From the NCBI GenBank assembly GCA_022496205.1, contig WTXD01000001.1, positions 1,736,001 to 1,800,000 on the forward strand: a stretch of 64,000 nucleotides of DNA, read 5' to 3'. A program made the translations under genes and the position numbers. Below the pieces are notes generated by a model, which was given only the letters and a program-made list of their open reading frames with translations, made no database searches and was not told where the DNA came from. Source of the stretch: Gloeopeniophorella convolvens. Lineage: Eukaryota > Basidiomycota > Agaricomycetes > Russulales. Every line of letters starts with the position of its first letter. The first letter of the stretch is position 1. This document shows positions 10,162-19,996 of the stretch, piece after piece.

Positions 10162-13082
10162 ATGCCGTCGTTCCCTCTAGACTGACCCCCCCGGCTGGCC
10201 CATGCGACTCTCCACCTCCCCGTATCTTTTCACCTCGTTTCTCTGTGCTCGCTCCCGACTCGGCCCCGTCCATGTCCATGTCTATATGTCTCACTATCTC
10301 TCCGATGTCCGATCCGTCCATCCGCTGCAGTGTTCCTGTCCCGCCCCCATAGTAGTAGCACCACCCCGCCCTGTCCCGCCCGGACCTGCCGCTTCCTCCT
10401 CCCACCCCGCCCCCATCGCATGCGCCCCTGGCTGCCGTCCTATTATTCGCCCCGCCGCTGCTGGCTGCTGCTCATTTATGACCGACTGACTTTTCGGGCT
10501 TGTGATCTGTGTCCTGCTCCGTCTTTTCTCTTCCTCTTCTGTCTGGCCACGGTACCGGTACATATACATACAACACATACACATACACCATACATGCATA
10601 CGTACATCCATCCGCCCCGCTCATACGTCGTACATATACATATATACAAACACCCATCCCATCTCTCTCTCTCTCTCGCACGTCCTTCGCCTGCTGCTCC
10701 TTTTGGCTTGTTTGTTTCCTTCCTTTTTTTTTTCTTTCTCTGCTTACAGCGCTTCCTCTCCTTTCATAGCTGGTGCTGCGCCGTCGTCGTGTCGCTTTGC
10801 GTTTTTTGCTTGTGTTATTGCTGGGGCGCGTAGCGGTTGTTGTCGCTGCTGCGCGCGCGCTGTACAACTCGTGCCCGCGCGTCGGCCTGTCGTGCATGCA
10901 TGCAATACAGTATCGCCATATCGGGCTGCGCGCAAGTTACTGGTGCGCCGCCCGTGTTTAATGTTGTTGTAGTTTTCCTGTGTGAGGGCTGCGGCTGCGG
11001 CTGTGGCGCAGGGTGCGCGGAGCGATGAAATGCGCAGCGATTCGCCACGTGGGTCCAATTGAGTGGGTAGGGCGCTGAAACTGTGGCGCTGCGTGAGTGA
11101 GCGTCGTATTGTATGGGTACTCACGGCGAAAGGTGCGCCAGTTCAGCGGTGTGATCGAGCCTGGAGTCTTCTCGTCCATTTTCCCCAGGAGATCCGGCGC
11201 ACGGCGCAGCCGGAAAAGCAGATCGGTCTGTGATGGCTTTGCACGCTGGCCAGCGGCCAGCGCGATCCAGGACGGAGCGGTGCACCACGGTGTGCGGAGC
11301 ATACGCTTTCGTCTGGCGTGCGTGCGCTGTGTATGCGCTGGGGCCTGCTTCGGGGTGGTGGGCATTGCGGCTGTGCGGGCGTGCTTGGGCTAGGGACTTT
11401 GTACGGGGAACGTTGCCACCATGCTGCTTGCGGCGCGCCTGAGACCGGGTTAGCGCTATGAGCACCCTTTCCTGGCGTCACGCGCTGGAAGGTCCGGGGC
11501 GCCAGCTCTGCGCTTCGACTGAGGCGGTGGAAGCGCCGCCTGGTGTACTCGGGGGAAGCCGCCGGCGGTAGAAACAGGTGTTTGCAGTGCGTGAGTGTAG
11601 GGCGGTCTGCGGGCGGGGCGATGTACTAGGGTTCGATGCAGCCGCGACAAGGATCCGATGAGGTCAAAGAGGGCACCCGGATGGTGATAGTTCTGGGCCA
11701 GAAGCTGTCATGCAAATAAGCGAGGCGTGCCACGGCGTTCATGTGCGGGACAAAGGGGAGCGCGGTGCTGCAACGAAGCTGGAAAAAAGATGATGGACTT
11801 GGGGTGAGGCCGGAGAACGCCCTACGAGGGACCGGCGGAGACGAGAGCACAGACATCGATCGTAAGATAGGGTCTGGCGGGATCCAAGTAACGATATCTG
11901 TGCCCCACACGAGGGCGCTGACCAGACTGGTGACCGAATATCCTTATTGCGCTGACGATGGCAAGCATGTACCTCCGTTACACGGCTGCTGTGGTAGCCA
12001 CGTCGTGGTGTCTGCGGTCTTTGCAATATAGGGGGGCCGGGCCGCTGAGGAGGCCGATTATGCTTCCGGAAAGAGCACGATCCTAGGACGCGTGTGGGGT
12101 CAGTAGGACGGCATTTACTACGCTTCGAGCGGTGAGGCCTTCAGTTGAGGCTGTAGCGCGTTATCGGACTCGGGAGCGGTGGTATGCCCAAATCTTGTCA
12201 GAATACCGGAGAGGTCGGAGAACATGATCGGGAAACAGGTATTTGGTCGTCTCGCGAAGGAGTCGTTCTAGGAGAACAGCGTTATAGTGCACAAGCTGCC
12301 AGGTTTCGATAGGTTTCGATTGAGACGGCGACGCAAGGCGCTGGCTCGGCGTATGCCGAGCATGGGTTGCGGCCGTCAAGTCCGATCGAACTCCGAGTCC
12401 TCTTCTTGACTTTTCCTCAGTCAGTTCTCCTCGTCAAAGGTCCCGCGTCCCGCCTGCCATATGCCCCGAATGAGTACCTTTGGCACCATGGACCTACCAG
12501 GTTAATCGTGCTCGGCCCGGGGATTCAATAACGCTGTGCTGACATACCTTTCTCATAATTCAGCAATGCTCCTAGGAACGTGCCCGAGGGAGCGTGCATC
12601 TGCTATACAGCAGGGCCACGATGGTGCTTCAGAAACTCTTCACCTTCACTTCATTTTCCCTATCGCCTTTCCTTTTCTGTGTCCTTTTCTCGGGAGCACG
12701 CTCCGTGCCACCGGCGGATTCTTGTTGCGAGGAGGCATCTGGACTGATACGCCTAGCATTCCCTGAGAAGCCGTTAGTATGGTGGAATAAGCTGCGCGGT
12801 CGCCCACTGAAGGGTGCTTCAAGGAATTTTCTTCCCACCGCCCTCTCAGATCACGGGGTACCTACATTCCTTCAGTCGACAATCACCCAATGCTACCGCC
12901 GTCCTTCGGTCATTTGCAGAGGCGTACACAGCCTTCAATTAACGATCGAATGTAGGATCCTGGCAGCATGAGTATTGGGGTGAACACGTTCCGTGGCTGC
13001 GCGGTACAGCCAGAGCTCGCTCGAATTTAAAACCCTCGACTTCATCCTGGATCTCTTGCGTTTTCACTGACGCTTCCGCGCC
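10162..13082. other. Gene-poor stretch of 2.9 kb
   Basis: No confident gene. From 10,200 to 10,850 the sequence is pyrimidine-rich with CATA/TACA and CT simple repeats (CT run near 10,661-10,677). A minus-strand reading frame at about 11,030-11,310 gives 'KMDEKTPGSITPLNWRTFRR', followed by a possible donor at GTGAGTACCC; it may be a tiny gene but I cannot name it. From 11,600 to 13,000 the base composition falls towards 50 % GC and open frames are short. The last 100 bases probably form the promoter of the TPR gene. Confidence 0.5.
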
Positions 13083-16000
13083 ATGAACACCTCCATCTCT
13101 CCCCCGCGTTCGGTGAGCACAGTCGATTCAGTCTGCTTCTGTTGGAATAGTTTTGCCGACCGCTAGGAGCAGTCATATTTTCCAGCAATCACGGGCGCAA
13201 GTCCAGGGCTGCTCGGTAGTCACAGCGTCTTCGGAATCAACCCTGCTCAACGGTGCGCTTCTTCCATTGATCCTGCAATGTATCTTACCTCTTTGTCGCA
13301 GCAAAGCTCCATCGACTCAGGGCCGCTGGTTTACAAACTTCTTCCCAAATGCGAACTCTCTCCTGACTACGGTCTTCGTGTGGTGCGCGGAAGGATACCT
13401 CGTGTCCATCGTCTAGGATTGACGCGTCGCGAATAGGTGCATGCAGTCTGCCTTTGTCAAGTGGTCGCAAAAATCCACAGAGGACTTCACTTCTATCTCG
13501 CTCATCGCCTTCCTCTTGGGCAATCTCATCCTCTCGTTGTGGTCCACCCTCATGGCAATTCACCGCGCACTGGAAGAAATGTCGAAGAGAATCGATGCAA
13601 TTAATGATTCGGCTAAGGTGAGCCTCTTGTCATTGGCAATCTTGCTTTGTACTCAAGCCATGTAGTCCGTCGGTCTTGCTGCGAATTCCCCCGTCACCGC
13701 CGTCCCCGAGGTTACCGATCAGGGCATCCAGGCTACCGAGCCAGAGGTTCCCGAAACACCAGAGCCAGAGGTCCCCGAAGTAAAAGAACAAGAGACTCAT
13801 GAAGCGAGTGTACCTCAAGCTTCAGAAGTGATTGAACAGGAGGTCCCAGAAGCGGCTGCGTCTGACGCCAGAGCTGACGTGCAGGAGGCTCCTGCTCACA
13901 CTCACGAGGAGTCGCCCAAAGCAATGGATGTTGCTGTCCAGACCGTCGCAGAAGACACCCCGAAGATTGAGATGCAAAACAGTCAGCCGGGCGCCCATGA
14001 ACAGGCCACTATTGAAGATTCGGGCGAGCGCGTTGACGAATTCGAGTATATCGATACCCCGACTGTCTTACTGGAAGCCCCTGCTGTGGATGTCCCCTCT
14101 CCTGCCGTAGATCCTACGCCAGTTACAGATATCGTATCTGTCGAGGATGTCCAAGTCGAACGTCCTGCTTCGTCTCCAGAGCCAACCTCAATCAGCCGCC
14201 GGAGGCTCGATTTTCCTGACATGAAGGAGTTCGTGATGGGACTTGCTGGTGCAGTTCTCAATAGGGTCGCCCGCTCAGATGTAGGTTTCTGATCCCGCCT
14301 TTGTGAGCGCGGCCGCTGATTTCCTGGTTTCAGGATGGACAGGCTATACGGGCCTCCGCCATAGAACAAACGCGCATCGCCGCACTCAGACGCGCCGAAA
14401 TTAGTCTCTTGTTGCCCTGCGCATCGCTCTCCACTGCCGACTTCGCTTCCCCAGAAGGCTATTTCACATCTTCCTCAGCGATCTATTGTCCCACTGGTAA
14501 TCCGAGCAACGACGGCGACGCCGCATTCACAAAAGCTATGGACTGCTTCGACGCCCTCGACGCCCTCGGTTCCGCGGAGGACAAGACGGAGTTGGCTGCC
14601 CGAGCATTCAACCTCACTCAGGCGCTCAGTGACCTGGGATTCCACGACTTCGCCCTCGACGCATCTGAGCAGGCACTCGCCTTCCACCGGGAGAACCACG
14701 AGAGAGGGCTCAACGCCTCTCGCGTCGAATTTGCTGCTCTCCTTTCCCTGCGCGCTCGCATTTTGGGCGAAGTTGGGAGGCGCGACGAAGCCGTTGAGGC
14801 GGCCTCCGAGGCAGTGGCACTTCTCAAGGCACACGAAGAATTCCACGGGTCATTCGTCCCAGACTTGCCGTATGCTGTGTTCCGCTATGCTGTTCTGCTC
14901 GGCGCGGTCGGGCAGGCGGATGAAGCTACGGCCGTGGCATTCGAGCTCACCGAACTTCTCAACGGGAGAGTCGACTCGCAGCCCGACATGAGGCCTCTCC
15001 TCGCGCTGGCCCAGTTGTGTCTCGCACAGATGTCCCGCGGGTCCGACAACGAGACAGCCCTAGCCGCGGCGGAGAAGGCCGTCGAACTCTCTCGTACCCA
15101 ATTGGGCGCCGACTCACGGGGGATCTTGGGCGGCGCGCTCCTCGTCAAGGCCCAATTGCTCTCCTCCCAGGCTCAAGACGATGTGGCCCACGCCTCCAGC
15201 AACGAGGCGGTCTCTCACCTCCGTAGCATCTCCGCCGATCGCCGCACGTACTCCCTTATCCTCGCGTCAGCTCTGTTCACGCATTCGCGTCTGCTCTCGA
15301 AGGTGGAGCGCGGGTTCGAATCATTCACGCTAGCAAAGGACGCAGTCGAACTCTACCAGGAACTCCACACATCAGCCCCTCGTCCTCTCGCGCGTCAATT
15401 GGCATACGCACTCCATCACTTGGCGAAATTCTGCCCCGCCGACAAGAAGAGAGCAGACCTTGCTGACCTCCAGCTCGCACAGTCTGCGGTTGACGTGTTC
15501 CGCACGGTGCAACCCTTCGATTGCGCCGGTCTGGGCGATGCATTGTATCTCTATGCGGTCCGCCTGCTGGAGCTCGACAAGAACGAGGAAGCAGCTACGT
15601 ATGCGGAGGAGGCTGTCCAGCACTTCCGGGATGCAAGGAATCAGGACCCGGACAAGTACTCCCTCGATCTCCTCTGCTCCCTCTCTTTGGCATCATCCAG
15701 TCTCGCCTGCACTCCACGGGCGGAAGCTGCGCTGGAGTACGCAAAAGAAGCCGTGGAGTTACAGCGCGGGAGGAAGGGCTCCCTGAATGATCCCATATAC
15801 AAACCTCACCTGCAGAAGCTACTGGGAGACGTCGTCATGCGGCTACGCGAGATGGAGATGGATGACGAGGAGATGTTGCCATGGGTGATGGAATTACAGG
15901 GTCTTGAAGGACACCCTGGCGATGATGCTGTCACGCCTGCCATCATGTCTGCCCCTCAGCCTCGCAGGAGCGGCAGGCCCAGAGGAAGTGGCAACATGTT

Positions 16001-16751
16001 CCAGAAGGAGACCAATGTACGGTTGGATCTGGACAACGCCACCGCACCCCCGCAGACTATGCAGAGTGTCCAGGGCTTGGCCGCATCCCCTTCCCTTACA
16101 TCCTCGTACCTATCTTCTCCCCCTCCCGGAGCGCAAGACAGCTTCCCCGCACCTCTATTGGACAAGGGCAAAGGCAAAGCACCCGACGTCTCTGCATCCA
16201 AGATGGCCGACGAAGAGATATACACGCCGGGAAGCATGGGGCAGCGCAAACTCCCCGGGATGGGGCTCATGGACTTCCCGGTCCCGAAGAGCATGCTCGG
16301 CGACGATGGCTCTGGGCTCGGTGGGCTCGGCAAGGGCGGTGCCAACGGCTTCCCCCGGTTCCCTGGAAGAGGTTCAGGAGGCATCGGCAAACGGGCGAAC
16401 GAGCCCTTGCGCATGGGTGGCATGGGCGGCCCCGGCTCTGGCGGCATGTACGGCCTTGGAGCTGGCGGCATGGGTGCGCTGGGTGCGGGTGGAATGGGCG
16501 GCTTTGGTGGTCTAGAGGGCTTCGGCGGAATGGGGGGTATGGGAAGCATGGGCGCCGGAGGGTTCGACTCGGAAGCACTGCTCGGCGCGGGTCCCTTCGG
16601 GTCAGGGGGTCGCCAAGGCCCGGGCAGGACTCTGGGCGGGAAAGTCGACGCGCCTGGCGGCGGAGCTCAGCCCAAGCGGAGCCCCCAGCCGAGCAAAGGC
16701 GGTTCCTGGAGTGGATCAGGTATTCAGAGTCGGTTGAGCGATGATATATGA
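13083..16751 (+). CDS. Membrane-anchored TPR-repeat protein with Gly/Met-rich tail
   Basis: Six exons (13083-13112, 13167-13252, 13302-13382, 13437-13617, 13666-14280, 14334-16751) give 1,136 residues. The first 60 residues are Ser/Pro-rich. One strong hydrophobic helix, 'ISLIAFLLGNLILSLWSTLM', lies near residue 85-105 and is followed by a short coiled coil ('RALEEMSKRIDAIND'). Then comes an acidic Glu/Pro/Val-rich spacer. From about residue 350 a run of TPR-like helical pairs appears, with the alternating small/large pattern typical of TPR ('AALLSLRARILGEVGRRDEA', 'ALYLYAVRLLELDKNEEA'). The last 200 residues are low complexity with GGMGG-type repeats. The start uses a 30-base first exon, which avoids losing the residues before the helix. 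The N-terminal splicing is the least certain part. Function unknown, probably a scaffold at a membrane. Confidence 0.75.
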
Positions 16752-16904
16752 TATGTGACATGTGCCATGTGAGCGATATCGGACATAGATCGGTCGTAGC
16801 GTACACTCTTTTGTTCCTTACCGTTTGACACACGACCGGTAGACAAATGGAATCATCCCTCCTTACCTCGATGGGCGACGCCATCCGGTCTTGAGTCACG
16901 GAAA

Positions 16905-17310
16905 TATATACAACATGTCCTTCAGAAGGCAGGTGTCAAGCTTGAACAGCGTCTTTTCGAAGTCGGGACTGGCTGGAGCGCACTTGCCATGCTGGTATTC
17001 ACCCTCATGGGACCACATGGTTGACCGCCTCCCGCACGTTGACCAAGCTGCATGGACTTACGGATGCGAGATCGATATGCTTATGCTGTCGATTGAGCAA
17101 AAGAAGCTCGCCGGTGACGCATACGGGCAGCCAGACTTGAAGGATTCATCCGGCTTCACTCGATGGGCTACTGGGAGGCTTGAGCAGAATTTGATAAAAA
17201 GTTCGACATCTTCATCAGCATTGAGATGCTAGAGGCAGTTTCCAAACAATACTCAAATGACCATGCTTCTAGTGCCATTCATCGTAGCATGTTGGTTCGA
17301 AGTTAAAGGC
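16905..17310 (+). pseudogene. Decayed fragment of cyclopropane-fatty-acid synthase
   Basis: This stretch matches the SAM-binding region of the intact CFAS gene at 60467-62467, but on the opposite strand. Readable pieces in different frames are 'LFEVGTGWSALA', 'YGCEIDMLMLSIEQKKLA' and 'FDKKFDIFISIEML', matching 'IFEVGTGWGALA', 'YGCEVDTFTLSIEQKKLA' and 'FEKKFDVFISIEML'. Stops and frame shifts separate them. Sequence equivalent to two introns of the parent is still present, so this is a DNA-level copy and not a processed retrocopy. It lies just beyond the 3' end of F-box gene A, the mirror of the CFAS position beyond F-box E. Confidence 0.85.
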
Positions 17311-17476
17311 GTCGCGCCACCCCGTCAGTTGCAGTCAACAACTAAGTGCCATTAAGCCTAGCTAGTCGCTGTACACATGCTTCTTCAAACAACAGTGTTC
17401 TGCGCAGCTTGCATTAAAGAGCGGACGACGTCGGCGACCCATCACTCGAAAGTGGTCCAATACATACGACGCTTGT

Positions 17477-19150
17477 CTACCTCCAATGCAAAGCTATCAG
17501 TGGGGGACGCACAGAAGAAAGGCCATAGCACCCACAGTCTAATTCTGGTATAGCCAAAATACCATCCCAAGTAACAGCCTCCTGGCCGAGTTCCTTCTTC
17601 AACAAGTCCACTAGCTCCGCCGACACCTGGCACTTCTTGAACGTGATCTGCAGCGGCATTCCTGCGGCGTGCCACCCTCTGGCTGCATCCAAAAGCGGCT
17701 CGACGTCCCGCATGTCAGGCGTGTGCGGCCCCTGTGTCTCAGGGAACACTGTCGTAGTGATGCAGAGTGTGGACATGCTCGGCAGTGGCGACCCGCGCGG
17801 GTTGTTCCCCACACCACGCAGTGCATGTATCAGCTCGCCTGCAGCAACGCCTATTGCACTGACGTGCTCGACACCCCGCGCGAGCAGCGCCACGCGTGTC
17901 CATATATTGCCGGCAGTGGCATGGCCTTCATCGCGCGCTCGCCGCGCCACGCGCGTCCATATACTGCCGGCAATAGGGCCTTCCGCGCCTATCGCGATGT
18001 CCAAGTGACGCAATGAATCCGCCACAGGCAGCAGCGCGAGCAGCCTTGACACGTATGACACGACGGTCCGCGGTCCACCGTCCGCGTCCGCAACGAAGTT
18101 GAGCAGGCCTGGCACCGCCCGCCCCGCAACGACCCCCTCACGCAGTGTCCAGTAGTTCCCACGCTCCGCGTGGTGTGTGATCGCGAGCCGCTGGAAGCGT
18201 ACAGGGGAAGAGTAGTGATGCGTGACAGCACCCGCGAGCGCAGTTATCGCCTCATCGCGCGCATGCCCTATGCCCGTGAGGCGCAGATGGAGCTCTCCCT
18301 CTTCAGGAAACCGCAGCGCATCCAGCAGCTCGACGAGCTCGCGGCTGTCGCCGATGACGTCGAGGTACTGTAGGCAGCGCAGGGATACGACGCGCGGCGT
18401 CTCGCGAGCGTCGATGATTGGCGTTGGAAGCACGCCCTCATCGATGGAGAGACTTTCGAGCGAGGGGAGGATGGCCAGCGTGTCGAGAACATGCGCTGTG
18501 GACGCCCACGGTTTGCAGTCCGCCAGCTTGAGGTGCGTGAGGCACTGCTGGAAGCAGCCAAGCGCAGGGAGCGGCATGCCGACGACGAATAGCGAGTGCA
18601 GGCACGGGAGCGGCGCGGGGTCCGGGGCACGTACGGGAAGGGGGATGAACGCCGAGCCGACAAGGTGCAGCTCCTCGAGTGCCGCAGCATCTGCCAAGCG
18701 CGAGCCCGCGGAGGAGGAGAATATTTGCATCACTGACGTCAGCTCAGGCTCCGCCGCACCTGAATCCAAGAACTGATCAGATAGCCAGAGCACGCGAATA
18801 CGAGGAAGTTCGCGAAGCGCGAGGTGCAGAGATTCCGCGAATGGGGATCTCCCTGACACCGTCTGCACAATGATGGAGCGCGGGTGGGAGAGCAAGAGCG
18901 CGCGTTGCGTCCAATTGTGGTTGAGGAGGGGTATGTATTCCCAGAGTTTGGGGTATTGCTCCGCGACGCGACGCCAGTGACTACACACATGCGTGACAAC
19001 GGTCCATGCCATCGGGTTGCCTATAACCCTAGACCACGGTGAGCGGTGGAGACCACAGCCGTGCAGAAGGCGGACATGATAGAAGATCGTGCGCAGGACT
19101 TCGACGGGGAGCGATGAAATGGGGCAGAACTTGGGATCCGTCGGTGGCAT
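17477..19150 (-). CDS. F-box/leucine-rich-repeat-like protein, copy A
   Basis: About 557 residues from the ATG at 19150; an in-frame ATG at 19204 would add 18 residues with no counterpart in copies B and E. An F-box-like helix ('CPISSLPVEVLRTIFYHVRL') is followed by the 'VTHVCSHWRRVAEQYPKLW' block usual in agaricomycete F-box proteins, then irregular leucine-rich repeats. Such proteins are thought to recruit targets to SCF ubiquitin ligases. Copy A carries a 57-base tandem duplication (17887-17999) that doubles 'IWTRVA...RARG'. A likely 42-base GTGGGT..ATAG intron near the 3' end keeps frame whether or not it is removed. Unlike B-E it has no visible splice acceptor at the start codon, and sequence like the leader exon of B and E appears deleted. 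Confidence 0.85.
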   Translation of the reverse strand: MPPTDPKFCPISSLPVEVLRTIFYHVRLLHGCGLHRSPWSRVIGNPMAWTVVTHVCSHWRRVAEQYPKLWEYIPLLNHNWTQRALLLSHPRSIIVQTVSGRSPFAESLHLALRELPRIRVLWLSDQFLDSGAAEPELTSVMQIFSSSAGSRLADAAALEELHLVGSAFIPLPVRAPDPAPLPCLHSLFVVGMPLPALGCFQQCLTHLKLADCKPWASTAHVLDTLAILPSLESLSIDEGVLPTPIIDARETPRVVSLRCLQYLDVIGDSRELVELLDALRFPEEGELHLRLTGIGHARDEAITALAGAVTHHYSSPVRFQRLAITHHAERGNYWTLREGVVAGRAVPGLLNFVADADGGPRTVVSYVSRLLALLPVADSLRHLDIAIGAEGPIAGSIWTRVARRARDEGHATAGNIWTRVALLARGVEHVSAIGVAAGELIHALRGVGNNPRGSPLPSMSTLCITTTVFPETQGPHTPDMRDVEPLLDAARGWHAAGMPLQITFKKCQVSAELVDLLKKELGQEAVTWDGILAIPELDCGCYGLSSVRPPLIALHWR

Positions 19151-19369
19151 GGCGGTCAGCTGATGGTTGTTTTGCACAATGGTGTACCAGTGGGATGGCA
19201 CCAAGCCTCCCTTCAGACTCGACTACCGGCTGACTCCGACGCAAGCTGCCGAAAAACTCCGGAAGAGTGTTACAATAAGTAATGGCCCTGTACTGCGCTA
19301 CTACATAATGTGATATTGCCTCTTGCACAAGTATTGGTACTAGCCTCCACCGCGCCCTTGCTAGGCAAC
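19151..19369. promoter_or_regulatory. Shared divergent region between F-box A and the PAH gene
   Basis: F-box A (minus) and the PAH gene (plus) start away from each other here. The sequence from about 19215 to 19369 closely matches the reverse complement of 57411-57570, including the stretch around CGACGCAAGCTGCCGAAAA, the TGTTACAAT block and the CTTGCTAGGCAAC just before the PAH start. Noncoding DNA kept in both arms suggests a recent duplication, functional constraint, or both. Confidence 0.65.
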
Positions 19370-19767
19370 ATGGACAACGAGATGCCGCCCGAGCGCACAC
19401 CCGTCGACGAGTTTTACTGGTGTATCCGGTATCTGAACAAGATCAAGGCGCGCTACCCCGACGACCAGAATACGACGTACAAGCGGTTCTTCGAGATCTT
19501 GCAGACGTGCCTCGAGGAGCGGCAGAGCTCGCAGGAGGACCTCGCTGCGTACCGGCACCGCGAGCAGCAGATGGTGCATAACGTGCGTACCTGCCGCCCT
19601 GGCCTTGCCCAACCCTTTGTTCGCGCGCGCGGCGCTGACCCGTGCCCATGCGCGCGCGGCAGGTGTACACCCAGATGCAGGCACTCTTCATAAACGAGGA
19701 GGACCTCTTCACCGAGTTCAAGAGCTTTCTCCTCGAGTTCTCGGGCGCCACCCAGCAGCCTCGTTAG
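19370..19767 (+). CDS. Solitary Sin3-type PAH-domain mini-protein, left copy
   Basis: Two exons, 19370-19582 and 19663-19767, give 105 residues. The whole protein is one paired amphipathic helix domain: 'CIRYLNKIKARYPDDQNTTY' then 'FFEILQTCLEER' as the first helices, and 'VYTQMQALFINEEDLFTEF' then 'SFLLEF' as the last pair. The order and the 'LF..EDL..EF..FL' ending match PAH2 of the Sin3 corepressor, which binds repressor peptides. No other Sin3 part (HDAC-interaction region) is present nearby. The intron interrupts the domain just before 'VYTQ'. It is divergent from F-box A. A free PAH domain could compete for Sin3 ligands; that is inference. Confidence 0.8.
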
Positions 19768-19996
19768 CATCCGTTCCTAGCTCCGAGCGTACTGGGCCCA
19801 CGCCGCGTGCCACCTGACCGCGCCCAACTGAACGACCCGACCTCTTCGTTGAATTAGTGCAAGGACGGTTCTCGAGCTCACTGCCATGAATTGTCATTAG
19901 GCCTAGCTAGTAGCGGTACACACCACTGCGTGTCCCTCACTGAACGGTAGAATTCTGTACTATTCGCATCAATGGATGGACAGCGTGAACGAGCCA

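Noticed and set aside
10661..10680. CT repeat as a regulatory element
   Set aside because: A short microsatellite far from any start codon; nothing ties it to a function.
12594..12971. 125-codon frame as a small gene
   Set aside because: No start context, domain or splice support, and lower coding bias than neighbours.
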